Shown here piece by piece: positions 35,489 to 44,914 of a stretch of 64,000 nt of DNA (the stretch's first letter is position 1; each line of letters starts with the position of its first letter). Source of the stretch: Acinetobacter gerneri DSM 14967 = CIP 107464 = MTCC 9824 (GTDB lineage Bacteria; Pseudomonadota; Gammaproteobacteria; Pseudomonadales; Moraxellaceae); assembly GCF_000368565.1 (NCBI RefSeq), contig NZ_KB849544.1:281064-345063 (forward strand), given 5' to 3'. Made by a program: the position numbers and the translations under genes. The notes beneath the pieces were generated by a model. That model was given only the letters and a program-made list of their open reading frames with translations. It did no database searches and was not told the origin of the DNA.

Positions 35489-35968
35489 TTATTTGGTTTT
35501 TTGGTCTTTTTCGCCTAAGCGATTTTTTAACTCATGATTTTCTTCGATCAATAAATCTACTTTTTGATGCAGCTGCAAAACCAGATTTTCGAGACGTTGA
35601 ATGTCCTTTGCGGTCACTAAACCAATGCGGTTGAGTGATTGATTTACGCCTTGATCGAGTATTTTTTCTACACGATCTTTACTTTCGACCACAGACTCTT
35701 TTGCTTTTTCTGTCACTTTATTGACCGTATTGTCGGCAATATCTGTGGTTTTAGATTCGAGTTCTTCACCAACTTTGACCAAAGAGTCAAAAAGTTTATT
35801 GCCCTCTTCTTCAGCTCTAGAAAATGCGCCCAGACCAGCAAGCCAAATTTGTTTAGTATATTTTTTAAAATCCAAGGGTGATTTACGCAAGGATTTATTT
35901 TTAATACGATTTGGATCTTTGATCTTTTGTTGGGCTTGTTGCTCTAATTCGATGTTTTCTTGATCCAT
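35489..35968 (-). CDS. Phasin-family (polyhydroxyalkanoate granule-associated) protein
   Basis: 159 residues from ATG 35968, with CAGGAG nine bases upstream; a TTG three codons earlier is rejected. KYTKQIWLAGLGAFSRAEEE is the typical phasin start (W-L-A-G-L-G-A-F), followed by GNKLFDSLVKVGEELESKT. The rest is a long amphipathic, coiled-coil-like helix with many Lys and Glu. Such proteins coat PHA granules; no PHA synthase is in the window, so granule binding is an inference from the family. Confidence 0.85.
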   Translation of the reverse strand: MDQENIELEQQAQQKIKDPNRIKNKSLRKSPLDFKKYTKQIWLAGLGAFSRAEEEGNKLFDSLVKVGEELESKTTDIADNTVNKVTEKAKESVVESKDRVEKILDQGVNQSLNRIGLVTAKDIQRLENLVLQLHQKVDLLIEENHELKNRLGEKDQKTK

Positions 35969-36167
35969 AAATATCAACTCCTGATCTTTTTTTAATCAAA
36001 CTAAATGATTAAGTACAAAAATATACTTATAATAGCAAGCTTATCTCTTGAACCTTTGTAAAAACTGTTCTACAAAGCTAATTAATTTAGTTGTATATCG
36101 CAGGATCGCGTTTTAATTTTTTGTGAGTGGGACAGGACTCCCGATTTGACCGTGTAGGAATTTTTTT

Positions 36168-36818
36168 ATGAGTGAGACGCAACAACAACAAAAACAATCA
36201 AGTTTGTTGCTAAATATGATCATGATCGTGTTAGAAACTTTTTATTCTTTCATTTTGAAGCATGATCATGTTGTTCGTATTCAAGCAAAAAAGTTTGTAG
36301 ATCAGCAAATCACGATTAAGATGAACAGCTACGTGCCTTATTTTGACTTTTATCTTCAATTTACCGATAAAGGTCTACTCTTTGATCTTAAAGCCCCAGA
36401 AAAGCCTGTTGATCTCGCTGTAAGCAGTACGCTTATGGATATGATTCAGATTTTTTTAATGGGCAATCGTCGCAGCATTAAAAAAATGCGCATTGAAGGT
36501 GACATTGCTTTAAAAGACGAATTTCGAGATTTAGTACTCAATCTTTCTGCACCTAAGCTCCTCTCAGACTGGAAACAGTGGTTAACCAGTCCTGAAAGTG
36601 ATCGTAAAACGATTTCTTCGCAAAAAAGAATTAAACCTTTACTTGAGAAAATTGATCGCCAAAGATCTGAGATTAATACCTTAAAAGTTGAAGTAAAACA
36701 GTTCCAAAATCGTGCTCGTCGCAACGAACAAAGGTATAATCGTTTGAAAAATATACTTTTTATTGTTTTATTTCTCTTTGCAGCTTTAATCGTGTATAAT
36801 TTGTGGCAATTATTTTGA
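36168..36818 (+). CDS. Hypothetical protein with SCP2/UbiJ-like N-terminus and C-terminal TM helix
   Basis: 216 residues. The N-terminal half has a beta pattern and the phrase KKMRIEGDIALKDEFRDLVL, which resembles the sterol-carrier-like domain of UbiJ. After that comes a coiled coil (KPLLEKIDRQRSEINTLKVE, then QFQNRARRNEQRYNRLK, about residues 148-190), and a single TM helix, ILFIVLFLFAALIVYNLW, ends the chain. It would be anchored in the inner membrane with its body in the cytoplasm. UbiJ aids ubiquinone synthesis, but homology is weak and no ubi genes are adjacent, so function is open. Confidence 0.5.
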   Translation: MSETQQQQKQSSLLLNMIMIVLETFYSFILKHDHVVRIQAKKFVDQQITIKMNSYVPYFDFYLQFTDKGLLFDLKAPEKPVDLAVSSTLMDMIQIFLMGNRRSIKKMRIEGDIALKDEFRDLVLNLSAPKLLSDWKQWLTSPESDRKTISSQKRIKPLLEKIDRQRSEINTLKVEVKQFQNRARRNEQRYNRLKNILFIVLFLFAALIVYNLWQLF

Positions 36819-36861
36819 TTTTTTCATTTAAAAATATAAATTTACAATTAAAAAAATAAAA

Positions 36862-36884
36862 ACCAACTATTTTAGTCAACTTTT
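36862..36884 (+). promoter_or_regulatory. Upstream IscR site (type 1-like)
   Basis: CCAACTATTTTAGTCAAC matches the type 1 IscR pattern (YYGACT-N5-AGTC core) except that the first half-site reads AACT instead of GACT. It lies about 34 bases upstream of the better site. Confidence 0.6.
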
Positions 36885-36895
36885 AATTGAAAAAA

Positions 36896-36925
36896 CTTGA
36901 CTAATTTAGTCAGGATTCATAAAAT
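36896..36925 (+). promoter_or_regulatory. iscR promoter with type 1 IscR site
   Basis: CTTGACTAATTTAGTCAGGA fits the type 1 IscR consensus throughout its core. TTGACT (36898-36903) can be the -35 and TAAAAT (36920-36925) the -10, 16 bases apart, so bound [2Fe-2S]-IscR would cover the promoter, as in E. coli autorepression. Confidence 0.8.
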
Positions 36926-36958
36926 CACCATATCTAGTTTAAACATGTGTATCGAATC

Positions 36959-37432
36959 ATGCGCCTAACTACTCGCGGTCGCTACGCAGTGACTGCACTT
37001 CTTGACTTAGCATTGCAGCCAGCTGAACAAACGATCACGCTAGCAGAAATTGCAGCTCGTCAAACTATCTCCGTCGCTTATCTTGAGCAATTATTTGCCA
37101 AGTTAAAACGTCATGGTTTGGTTTCAAGTGTTCGTGGTGCCAACGGTGGTTATCACCTTGCTCGTAATGCAGATGAAATAACTGTTTTAGAAATTATTGA
37201 AGCTGTAAATGAAACAGTGGATGCAACACGTTGTGACCATAAAGGGAACTGCCAAAATGGTGCAATGTGCTTGACACACGATTTATGGCAAGAACTCTCC
37301 TTACATATTGCCGATTATCTAGCAAAAATCACTCTCGCTGATCTTGTAGCTCGTGACAACGTGCAAACCGTTGCGCTTCGCCAAAACCCAGCAAATCTTG
37401 ATTCAGCCCTTTTATCGGTTACAGGTATTTAA
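36959..37432 (+). CDS. iscR: Fe-S cluster regulator IscR
   Basis: 157 residues from ATG 36959, giving the family start [19 protein letters not shown]; a GTG 12 bases upstream is rejected. The Rrf2 winged helix includes [20 protein letters not shown] and [12 protein letters not shown]. The three cluster cysteines are in [13 protein letters not shown] (about residues 92-104) with the His nearby. With a [2Fe-2S] cluster it represses its own operon, and two matching sites lie upstream. iscS starts 2 bases after the stop. Confidence 0.96.
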   Translation: MRLTTRGRYAVTALLDLALQPAEQTITLAEIAARQTISVAYLEQLFAKLKRHGLVSSVRGANGGYHLARNADEITVLEIIEAVNETVDATRCDHKGNCQNGAMCLTHDLWQELSLHIADYLAKITLADLVARDNVQTVALRQNPANLDSALLSVTGI

Positions 37433-37433
37433 C

Positions 37434-38651
37434 ATGAAACGTCCGATTTATCTTGATTATGCTGCAACGACTCCAGTTGATCCTCAAGTTGCTGAGCGTA
37501 TGATGGAGTGTTTAACATTTGACGGTATCTTTGGTAATGCTGCTTCTCGCTCACATGCTTATGGATGGCAAGCTGAAGAAAAAGTTGAATATGCACGTGA
37601 ACAAGTTGCTAATTTAATCAAAGCTGATCCTCGTGAAATCGTGTGGACGTCTGGAGCTACAGAGTCTGACAACCTTGCACTTAAAGGTGTTGCTCAGTTC
37701 TATGGTTCTAAAGGCAAACATATCATTACAAGTAAAATTGAACATAAAGCAATTTTAGATACTTGCCGAGAATTAGAAGAAGAAGGTTTTGAGATTACTT
37801 ATCTTGAACCAGAACCACAAACAGGTTTAATTACACCTGAAATGGTTGAAAAAGCGATTCGCCCTGATACAATTTTAGTTTCACTGATGATGGTGAACAA
37901 TGAAATTGGTACAGTAACTGATGTTGCTGCTATCGGTGAAATCACTCGCGCACACAAAATCTTTTTCCACGTTGACGCTGCACAAGCTGCGGGTAAAGTT
38001 GAAATCGATCTTTCAACAATGAAAATCGATTTATTAAGCCTTTCTGGTCATAAAGCTTATGGCCCTAAAGGTATCGGTGCACTGTATGTACGCCGTACCC
38101 CACGTGTACGTTTAAAAGCTCAAATCCATGGTGGTGGTCATGAACGTGGTATGCGTTCTGGTACACTTGCAACTCACCAAATCGTGGGTATGGGTGAAGC
38201 ATTTGAACTTGCTGGTAAAAACCTTGAAGCTGAACAAACTCGTTTACGCGTACTTCGCGATAAACTTTGGAATGGCTTACAAGATTTAGAACAAGTATTC
38301 CTTAACGGTCACCCTGTTTACAATGTTGCCAACTATCTCAATGTCAGCTTTAACTTTGTTGAAGGTGAATCTTTGATGATGGCACTCAAAGACGTTGCTG
38401 TGTCTTCTGGTTCTGCTTGTACTTCTGCAACATTAGAACCTTCATATGTACTTCGTGCATTAGGTTTATCTGACGAATTGGCTCACAGCTCAATCCGTTT
38501 TAGTTTCGGTAAATACACAACTGAAGAAGACATTGATCATGTCATCGCTATCACCAAATCAGCGGTTGAAAAGTTACGTGAACTTTCACCACTTTGGGAT
38601 ATGTACAAAGAAGGTATTGATCTTAATTCAGTTGAATGGGCTGAACACTAA
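37434..38651 (+). CDS. iscS: Cysteine desulfurase IscS
   Basis: 405 residues from ATG 37434. [19 protein letters not shown] is the canonical start. The PLP lysine is in [19 protein letters not shown] and the mobile catalytic Cys in [17 protein letters not shown]. It removes sulfur from cysteine and supplies persulfide to IscU and, through TusA, to the Tus relay encoded at 9.8-11.2 kb in this window. It starts one base after the iscR stop codon, so translation is coupled. Confidence 0.98.
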   Translation: MKRPIYLDYAATTPVDPQVAERMMECLTFDGIFGNAASRSHAYGWQAEEKVEYAREQVANLIKADPREIVWTSGATESDNLALKGVAQFYGSKGKHIITSKIEHKAILDTCRELEEEGFEITYLEPEPQTGLITPEMVEKAIRPDTILVSLMMVNNEIGTVTDVAAIGEITRAHKIFFHVDAAQAAGKVEIDLSTMKIDLLSLSGHKAYGPKGIGALYVRRTPRVRLKAQIHGGGHERGMRSGTLATHQIVGMGEAFELAGKNLEAEQTRLRVLRDKLWNGLQDLEQVFLNGHPVYNVANYLNVSFNFVEGESLMMALKDVAVSSGSACTSATLEPSYVLRALGLSDELAHSSIRFSFGKYTTEEDIDHVIAITKSAVEKLRELSPLWDMYKEGIDLNSVEWAEH

Positions 38652-38793
38652 TCATCTCAAGGCATTTGATTGTAAATCTCTCAAATGCCCTCATATATAG
38701 ATTATCGAGTTCAATGTTTATCAAATTTGAAAATTGATAAAAACTGATTCGATTTATGTTATCAACGCTGACCCCGAGGTTTGGAGAAGCATC

Positions 38794-39180
38794 ATGGCTT
38801 ATAGTGAAAAAGTAATTGATCATTACGAAAACCCTCGTAATGTTGGTGTTTTAGATAAAAATTCTGAAAATGTTGGTACAGGTATGGTCGGTGCACCAGC
38901 TTGTGGTGACGTTATGCGTCTGCAAATTCAAGTCAATGATAGTGGCATCATTGAAGAAGCACGCTTCAAAACTTATGGCTGTGGTTCAGCAATCGCTTCA
39001 AGCTCATTGGTTACTGAGTGGCTTAAAGGTAAAACTTTAGACGAAGCACAAGCGATTAAAAACATTGATATCGCAACTGAACTTGCTTTACCTCCTGTAA
39101 AAGTACACTGCTCTGTACTTGCAGAAGATGCAATTAAAGCTGCTGTTGAAGACTATCGCAGCAAAAAAACTAAAGCTTAA
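38794..39180 (+). CDS. iscU: Fe-S scaffold protein IscU
   Basis: 128 residues from ATG 38794 (GGAGAAGC upstream). The three scaffold cysteines are in VGAPACGDVMRL, KTYGCGSAIASSS and VKVHCSVLAEDA, and the HscA-binding LPPVK motif reads ALPPVKVHC. It assembles [2Fe-2S] clusters from IscS sulfur and releases them with HscA/HscB. A 142-base gap from iscS is larger than elsewhere in the operon. Confidence 0.98.
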   Translation: MAYSEKVIDHYENPRNVGVLDKNSENVGTGMVGAPACGDVMRLQIQVNDSGIIEEARFKTYGCGSAIASSSLVTEWLKGKTLDEAQAIKNIDIATELALPPVKVHCSVLAEDAIKAAVEDYRSKKTKA

Positions 39181-39211
39181 TTTTTATCGTTGATGATTGA
39201 ATGGAGTTTTC

Positions 39212-39532
39212 ATGATCAATTTAACTGAAAATGCTGCAACTCATATCAGCAATTATTTAAAAAATCGCGGTAAGGGTGAAGGTATTCGCGTTGGCGTGAA
39301 AACTTCAGGCTGTTCAGGTTTGGCTTATGTACTTGAGTTTGTTGATGGTCAAGATAACCATGACCAAGTATTTGAACAGTTTGGTGTTAAAATTTTTGTT
39401 GACCCAAAAAGCTTAGTTTACCTAGATGGCATGGTTATGGACTATGTTAAAAATGGATTAAATGAAGGTTTTGAGTTTAACAACCCAAACAAAAAAGGTG
39501 AATGTGGATGCGGTGAATCATTCACTGTATAA
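39212..39532 (+). CDS. iscA: A-type Fe-S carrier IscA
   Basis: 106 residues from ATG 39212. The three conserved cysteines are in [14 protein letters not shown] and near the end in [23 protein letters not shown] is typical of A-type carriers. It accepts or transfers clusters or iron downstream of IscU. It follows iscU by 31 bases, in standard isc order. Confidence 0.97.
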   Translation: MINLTENAATHISNYLKNRGKGEGIRVGVKTSGCSGLAYVLEFVDGQDNHDQVFEQFGVKIFVDPKSLVYLDGMVMDYVKNGLNEGFEFNNPNKKGECGCGESFTV

Positions 39533-39604
39533 TACCTCATCTTTTGCTTAAAACAGTGCAATGCACTGTTTTAATTGCATTTACTAATCTGGAATTCACT
39601 CCCA

Positions 39605-40120
39605 ATGAATCATTTTGAGTTATTCGACCTCCCTGAAGCACTCGATATTGATTTAGCAAATTTAAAGTCAAACTTTTTAAAATTGCAGCAACAATATCAT
39701 CCCGACAAAGCCAGCGATAAAGATCAAGCACTGATAAAATCAAGTGAAATCAATCAAGCATTTAAAACTTTATCCAATGTCGATAGTCGTGCAGGATATT
39801 TGTTGGCGTTAAAAAAACAAGACCATCATCTAGACCAATCGATTAGCGATTTCGAATTTTTGCAGTCTGCACTGGAAATTCGTGAACAACTCGATGAAGC
39901 AGCTAACCATGAACAACTTCAATCTGTAAAACAAGAAGTTTCGCAGTGGATTGAAGGTCTCGTTCGTGAGTTCAAAATTGATTATACGGATGAAGATTGG
40001 GCTGAAGCACGTGATACGGTTCGTAAACTGCGCTTTTTCCAAAAAGTCATGAATGATATCGACAAAGCTGAAGATCGTTTACTTGACGATGAAGATTTCG
40101 ATTTAGATGATGACTTTTAA
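39605..40120 (+). CDS. hscB: J-type co-chaperone HscB
   Basis: 171 residues from ATG 39605. The J domain has MNHFELFDLPEALDIDLANL and the H-P-D loop in QQYHPDKASDKDQ. The C-terminal three-helix part (ISDFEFLQSALEIREQLDEA) binds IscU, with L-E-x-R-E typical. The acidic tail DDEDFDLDDDF is unusual in its density of Asp. It stimulates HscA and delivers IscU. Confidence 0.95.
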   Translation: MNHFELFDLPEALDIDLANLKSNFLKLQQQYHPDKASDKDQALIKSSEINQAFKTLSNVDSRAGYLLALKKQDHHLDQSISDFEFLQSALEIREQLDEAANHEQLQSVKQEVSQWIEGLVREFKIDYTDEDWAEARDTVRKLRFFQKVMNDIDKAEDRLLDDEDFDLDDDF

Positions 40121-40155
40121 TTTGATTTATAAAATGAATATTCAAGGGATTTAAC

Positions 40156-42015
40156 ATGGCACTCTTGCAAATTGCAGAACCTGGACAATCAAGTGCGCCA
40201 CATGAACATCGCATTGCCATTGGTATAGATTTAGGTACAACCCACTCTTTAGTCGCAACCGTACTTTCTGGGAAAGCCAAAGTATTGGGTGATGAACAAG
40301 GGCATGTATTATTACCTTCAGTTGTTCATTATTCTGAAAATTCTGCAGAATATGGTTATGATGCCAAACCATTCATAACCAAAGATCCTAAAAATACAAT
40401 TGTTTCAGTTAAGCGTTTTATGGGGCGCTCTAAGGCCGATATTAAGTTTCAACATCCCTACTCTTTAATGGGTGCAGACAATGAAATGCCTGCTTTTGAA
40501 ACAGCACAAGGTCGTAAAACACCTGTAGAAATCTCTGCTGAAATCTTAAAACAACTTAAAGATCGAGCTGAAAAAAGCTTAAATAATCCTGTGAATGGTG
40601 CAGTAATTACCGTACCGGCTTATTTTGATGAGGCACAACGTCAGGCTACACGTGATGCAGCTGAATTGGCTGGTCTCAATGTTTTACGTCTACTCAATGA
40701 ACCTACTGCTGCGGCAGTTGCCTATGGTTTAGATCAAGAAACTAATCTTTCTACAGATCGCAACTACGTGATCTATGATTTGGGTGGTGGTACTTTTGAC
40801 GTTTCAATTTTACGCTTTTCACAAGGCGTCTTTGAAGTCTTAGCCACTGGCGGACATACAGCCTTAGGTGGTGATGATCTTGACCGTCTGATCGTCAAAT
40901 GGGCTAAAAAACAACTCAACATTGAAACATTGGACGATGCTGAATTTGCACATTTTGTGGTATCAGCACGTAAAGCCAAAGAAGCGCTCTCTGATGCTGC
41001 TTCTGTTGAAATGAAAGTTTTAGACACTACGCTAACACTTGATCGCGCTAGCTTTGAACAAATCATTAAAGTTGCTCTGGATAAAACCATTAGCGTTTGT
41101 AAACGTGTACTTCGTGACGCAAAGCTTGAATTAGACGACATTCAAAATGTCGTGTTAGTGGGTGGTTCAACCCGCTCTTATGCTGTGCAAAAAGTCGTTC
41201 AAGAAGTCTTCAATCAAGAACCTTTATGTACCATCAACCCTGATGAAGTGGTTGCAATTGGCGCTTCTATTACTGCTAATCAGTTAATCGGCAATAGCCA
41301 AGATGGTTCATTATTGTTAGACGTTACCCCGCTTTCACTTGGTTTAGAAACCATGGGAGGCTTAGTTGAGCGCCTGATTTCACGCAATACTGCGATTCCT
41401 GTAGCACGTCGCCAAGAATTTACCACCTATCAAGATGGTCAAACAGCAATGTTAATCCATGTGGTGCAAGGTGAACGTGATCTTGTTGAGCATTGCCGAA
41501 GCTTAGGTCGTTTTGTCCTACGTGGCATTCCACCAATGACTGCTGGTCAAGCACGTATCGAAGTGACTTTCCAAGTCGACGCTGATGGCTTACTCACTGT
41601 ATCTGCCAAAGAAACAACTTCTGGTGTAAATGCTCAGATTGATATCAAACCTTCTTACGGCTTATCTGAATCTGACACTGAACGCCTACTATTAGATGGT
41701 TTCAAATTTGCTGAAGAAGATAAATCTTTACGTCATTTGCAAGAAACTAAAGTTGAAGCAGAACGTGAATTGGAAGCGTTAGCACAAGCAATTAAAGCAG
41801 ATGCAACACTACTCGAACAAGATGAACTCGACGCATTAAATTTGGCGACCGAACAACTCAAGACCCAACTGCAAGGCACTGATCTTTCAGCAATCGAAAA
41901 TGCTGTAGAACATTTGAAAAAATACAGTGATGCATTTGCAGCTAAACGTATGAATCAACATATAGATCAAGCGTTAAAAGGCACCAAACTTGATGACTGG
42001 TCAAACTCAAATTAA
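40156..42015 (+). CDS. hscA: Hsp70-type chaperone HscA
   Basis: 619 residues, the normal HscA length. The nucleotide domain contains [36 protein letters not shown] and [17 protein letters not shown]. The substrate domain begins near [17 protein letters not shown]. The N-terminal [19 protein letters not shown] is typical of HscA rather than DnaK. It uses ATP to help IscU release its cluster. It sits between hscB (35 bases upstream) and fdx (16 bases downstream). Confidence 0.97.
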   Translation: MALLQIAEPGQSSAPHEHRIAIGIDLGTTHSLVATVLSGKAKVLGDEQGHVLLPSVVHYSENSAEYGYDAKPFITKDPKNTIVSVKRFMGRSKADIKFQHPYSLMGADNEMPAFETAQGRKTPVEISAEILKQLKDRAEKSLNNPVNGAVITVPAYFDEAQRQATRDAAELAGLNVLRLLNEPTAAAVAYGLDQETNLSTDRNYVIYDLGGGTFDVSILRFSQGVFEVLATGGHTALGGDDLDRLIVKWAKKQLNIETLDDAEFAHFVVSARKAKEALSDAASVEMKVLDTTLTLDRASFEQIIKVALDKTISVCKRVLRDAKLELDDIQNVVLVGGSTRSYAVQKVVQEVFNQEPLCTINPDEVVAIGASITANQLIGNSQDGSLLLDVTPLSLGLETMGGLVERLISRNTAIPVARRQEFTTYQDGQTAMLIHVVQGERDLVEHCRSLGRFVLRGIPPMTAGQARIEVTFQVDADGLLTVSAKETTSGVNAQIDIKPSYGLSESDTERLLLDGFKFAEEDKSLRHLQETKVEAERELEALAQAIKADATLLEQDELDALNLATEQLKTQLQGTDLSAIENAVEHLKKYSDAFAAKRMNQHIDQALKGTKLDDWSNSN

Positions 42016-42031
42016 TTAATAGGTAAAGACT

Positions 42032-42370
42032 ATGCCACGTATTAAAGTTCTACCTCATGCCACAATTTGCCCAAATGGTGCTGAGTTTGAAGTTGAAGAA
42101 AATGCCAACCTTTGTCAAAGTTTATTGAACAATGGCATCAAAATTGAACATGCATGTGATATGTCAAAAGCATGTACCACTTGTCATGTAGTAGTACGCA
42201 AAGGCTTCGATAGTCTTGGTGAAATGGATGATGTTGAAGCGGATCTCTTAGACCGTGCATGGGGCTTAGAACCTGATTCACGCCTCTCATGCCAAGTCAA
42301 AATTGAAAATGATGACTTGGAAATTGAAATTCCCAAATACACCATCAATCATGCTTCTGAAAATCACTGA
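42032..42370 (+). CDS. fdx: [2Fe-2S] ferredoxin of the Isc system
   Basis: 112 residues. Cluster cysteines are in EHACDMSKACTTCHVVV (three) and RLSCQV (the fourth), the adrenodoxin-type spacing of Isc ferredoxin. It supplies electrons for cluster assembly on IscU. It is the last gene of iscRSUA-hscBA-fdx; no iscX follows. A clean terminator ends the operon. Confidence 0.97.
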   Translation: MPRIKVLPHATICPNGAEFEVEENANLCQSLLNNGIKIEHACDMSKACTTCHVVVRKGFDSLGEMDDVEADLLDRAWGLEPDSRLSCQVKIENDDLEIEIPKYTINHASENH

Positions 42371-42391
42371 TCATCTTTCAGTAATTTTTGC

Positions 42392-42420
42392 AAAAACCTG
42401 TCAATTTCGACAGGTTTTTT
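42392..42420 (+). terminator. Terminator of the isc operon
   Basis: AAAAACCTGTC, AATTTC loop, GACAGGTTTTTT. Confidence 0.93.
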
Positions 42421-42509
42421 GATTATTTCATGTTTATTTTACTATTATTACAATTATAAGTATGTGATAAAATTTACCTTCTGTTTTTCAATTATTTTTA
42501 AATTTAGTC

Positions 42510-42617
42510 ATGAATATTGTAAAATTTCTAGCCACATTTAATAATCTCAGTACATATCTCCTTCTCGCCTTGATCACCCTAATTAGTCTTGCGGCATATT
42601 TCCACTTCAACCCTTAA
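42510..42617 (+). CDS. Candidate 35-residue single-TM small protein
   Basis: ATG at 42510 reads MNIVKFLATFNNLSTY, then LLLALITLISLAAYFHFNP and stop. There is a basic N-terminal part and one membrane helix of about 19 residues. It is the only gene candidate in the 330-base gap after the isc terminator. The ribosome site is weak. Codon usage resembles neighbouring genes (CTT, CTC, GCG mixture) more than random AT-rich DNA would, but this is a soft argument. Confidence 0.4.
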   Translation: MNIVKFLATFNNLSTYLLLALITLISLAAYFHFNP

Positions 42618-42700
42618 GCTATTATTTTCAAAAAGATAAAATCATCACTGATTGTATTTTAAATAGAAGAATTTGATCATTAAATCTTAAATGCTTTCAT

Positions 42701-44167
42701 TTACTTTTTAATGATCAATTCTTCATTAGGCTCATAAATTTCATCTTCAGCACGAAGTAGTGCAACACCTTGTGCATTAGTCAATTTTTCTTGCACTTGA
42801 ATCCGTTTGATCATCTTTTCAAGCACATCAATCAATTCAGGATATTCATAATTTTGTACTTCTTCTAAATTAAGTACCAAATTAAAACCTTTATATTCAT
42901 ATTCGAACCATTGCTGATTTTCGCTTTTATTATCCGAATATTTTTCCATAACTTGCCAAGTTTTGACTAAGCCTTGTATTCCTTTAAGAGAAATTGGTGC
43001 TTTTGGTGCACATAAATAATCATTTTTAACCAAGCGATAGGTTTCATCTGAAATTAAAATTTCATCAATTTCAGCCGCATATTGTAAGCGTGCTGCCAAA
43101 TTCGCATCACGACCAACGATCGTATATGTCATGCGGTGGGTCGCACCATAGTTCCCAACGTGGCAATACCCCGTACTAATTCCCATACGGATATGCAATG
43201 CTGGATAACCCATTTTCACCCAGCGGGCGCGAAGTAATTTCATTTGTTGGCGCATTGCCAAAGACATATCTAAACAATTCTTTGCATCCTGTTCCACACC
43301 TTGTGAGTCAGGATCTCCAAAGAAAATCAGAATCGCATCACCCATAAATTTATCAATGGTCGCACCATATTGTTTTGCAATTTCAGTCATATGACTCAAA
43401 TAGTCATTAAGTAAAAATGCTAAATCATCTGGGATCAATGTTTCTGACAACTCTGTAAAGCCTTGAATATCTGAAAAGAAAATTGTCATTTTCTTACGTT
43501 TATATTCAATTTTTGCTTCAGATTCACCACGCATAATCGATTGCCACAATTGAATCGGTGCATAACGACTCAACTGATTGGACAATTCCATATAACGGTT
43601 CATTTGTTTATAGTAATTTTCACGCTGTCCATATAGACGAGAAATACGTCTATTTTGGTAATAATTTCCAATATTGACAAAGATAATTAATGCTGCAAAA
43701 GCAACTACTGTCAACTCTGGCGTACTTTGTTCAAAATATTGATCATAACCAAAAATAAAAAAAGTATTAAAATAAAAAACTAAAATACCGACTAAAGCCG
43801 CCAAAGAGCCCATAAGAAAGGAAATTTTACTATTAACAGCTGTATAGAAAATTGCAAAAAGCAAAACAAAGGTAATCGTTAAGCTTAAATGGGTTGCAGC
43901 AAGAACAGTACTAATCGCAACAACATCAAATAAAAAATAGATATTTTTGCGAATTTTATTATCAAAACGATATTCTAACCAACGCGATAATCGCGGGCTG
44001 ATAAAGATTAAAAATAACAAAAAAAATGGAATAAAAATTTGATAGTTCGCAATAGGCGACGTGAAATAATAGATCACCACCATCAGTGACAACATAAGAT
44101 ATCCCATCAAACGATAGAATATCTCAAATTGCTTTGGTTCTTTATCTAACATGCGATCTAAAGGCAC
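42701..44167 (-). CDS. Membrane-bound class III adenylate/guanylate cyclase
   Basis: 488 residues. The N-terminal half has about six hydrophobic segments (MGYLMLSLMVVIYYFTS to VVAFAALIIFVNIGNY). The catalytic domain from about residue 230 has KKMTIFFSDIQGFTELSETL with the first metal Asp, KFMGDAILIFFGDP with the second, and YTIVGRDANLAARLQYAAEI with the transition-state Asn/Arg region. It makes cAMP (or cGMP) at the inner membrane. The pattern is like CyaB of Pseudomonas; nucleotide choice is not proved by eye. It is followed on the same strand by nothing coupled. Confidence 0.88.
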   Translation of the reverse strand: MPLDRMLDKEPKQFEIFYRLMGYLMLSLMVVIYYFTSPIANYQIFIPFFLLFLIFISPRLSRWLEYRFDNKIRKNIYFLFDVVAISTVLAATHLSLTITFVLLFAIFYTAVNSKISFLMGSLAALVGILVFYFNTFFIFGYDQYFEQSTPELTVVAFAALIIFVNIGNYYQNRRISRLYGQRENYYKQMNRYMELSNQLSRYAPIQLWQSIMRGESEAKIEYKRKKMTIFFSDIQGFTELSETLIPDDLAFLLNDYLSHMTEIAKQYGATIDKFMGDAILIFFGDPDSQGVEQDAKNCLDMSLAMRQQMKLLRARWVKMGYPALHIRMGISTGYCHVGNYGATHRMTYTIVGRDANLAARLQYAAEIDEILISDETYRLVKNDYLCAPKAPISLKGIQGLVKTWQVMEKYSDNKSENQQWFEYEYKGFNLVLNLEEVQNYEYPELIDVLEKMIKRIQVQEKLTNAQGVALLRAEDEIYEPNEELIIKK

Positions 44168-44232
44168 GAAAAATCAAACTCCAAGTCTATTTAAATTATT
44201 ATTTCTAAATCTTTTTATTATTTTAGCAAAAA

Positions 44233-44667
44233 TTAGTCCATACGCCAGTCAAATGGCATATCACCTTGACCACGAAGCGCTAACATCAAGGTTTGACGCA
44301 TATGTGCTAAAACATCATTGCTATAAGGAACGGCAGGCGTACCCCAAACTGGTTTTGGCCAAGCCACATCATTTTGATAACGCACAACATGATGGAAATG
44401 TAATTGCGGAACCATATTGCCGAGCGCAGCAACATTCATTTTATCAGCGCGAAAAACGCGTGAAAGTTGGCTCGATAACCAGCTAGATTCACGTAAAAAT
44501 TGTTCTTGGTCAGCTTGGCTGAGTTCATAGAGTTCAGAAATGCCAGGTACACGTGGGATTAAGATTAACCACGGGAATTGCATATCATTCATTAAACGAC
44601 ATGTAGATAGCGGAAAATCGCCTACAAAAAAAGTATCTTGAGCAAGTTGAGGATGCAAACTAAACAT
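44233..44667 (-). CDS. HIT family protein
   Basis: 144 residues from ATG 44667, giving the usual MFSLHPQLAQDTFFVGDFPL start; an in-frame start at 44754 would add a hydrophobic 29-residue stretch not seen in the family. The histidine triad reads QLHFHHVVRY (H-x-H-x...), with HHVVRYQND after it. LMNDMQFPWLILIPRVPGIS matches HIT proteins acting on nucleotide conjugates such as Ap4A or AMP-lysine. The ribosome site is weak. It lies between mfd and the cyclase, all on the same strand. Confidence 0.85.
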   Translation of the reverse strand: MFSLHPQLAQDTFFVGDFPLSTCRLMNDMQFPWLILIPRVPGISELYELSQADQEQFLRESSWLSSQLSRVFRADKMNVAALGNMVPQLHFHHVVRYQNDVAWPKPVWGTPAVPYSNDVLAHMRQTLMLALRGQGDMPFDWRMD

Positions 44668-44914
44668 ATCTTTATAAATGAAGCAAATTAGAATGATGGT
44701 TAATACTATCACATCAATATAGGTGTGAATATTATTAATCATAGCTTTTAGCACAAATTAAACGACTTTTATTCGTCAAAAATCACAAATATAGCGCTTT
44801 AGTAAGCAAGATCAGCCGAAGTCACTTTTTAAGTCCAATAAGTTCAAGCTGAGTCAAATTGTTGATTGACTCAGCATTGAAGTTTAGTGACGATTGACTT
44901 AAATATTCTGCTTA

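Noticed and set aside
44668-44754. N-terminal TM extension of the HIT protein
   Set aside because: Family members start at MFSLHPQL-like sequence; the extension is hydrophobic and lacks a ribosome site.
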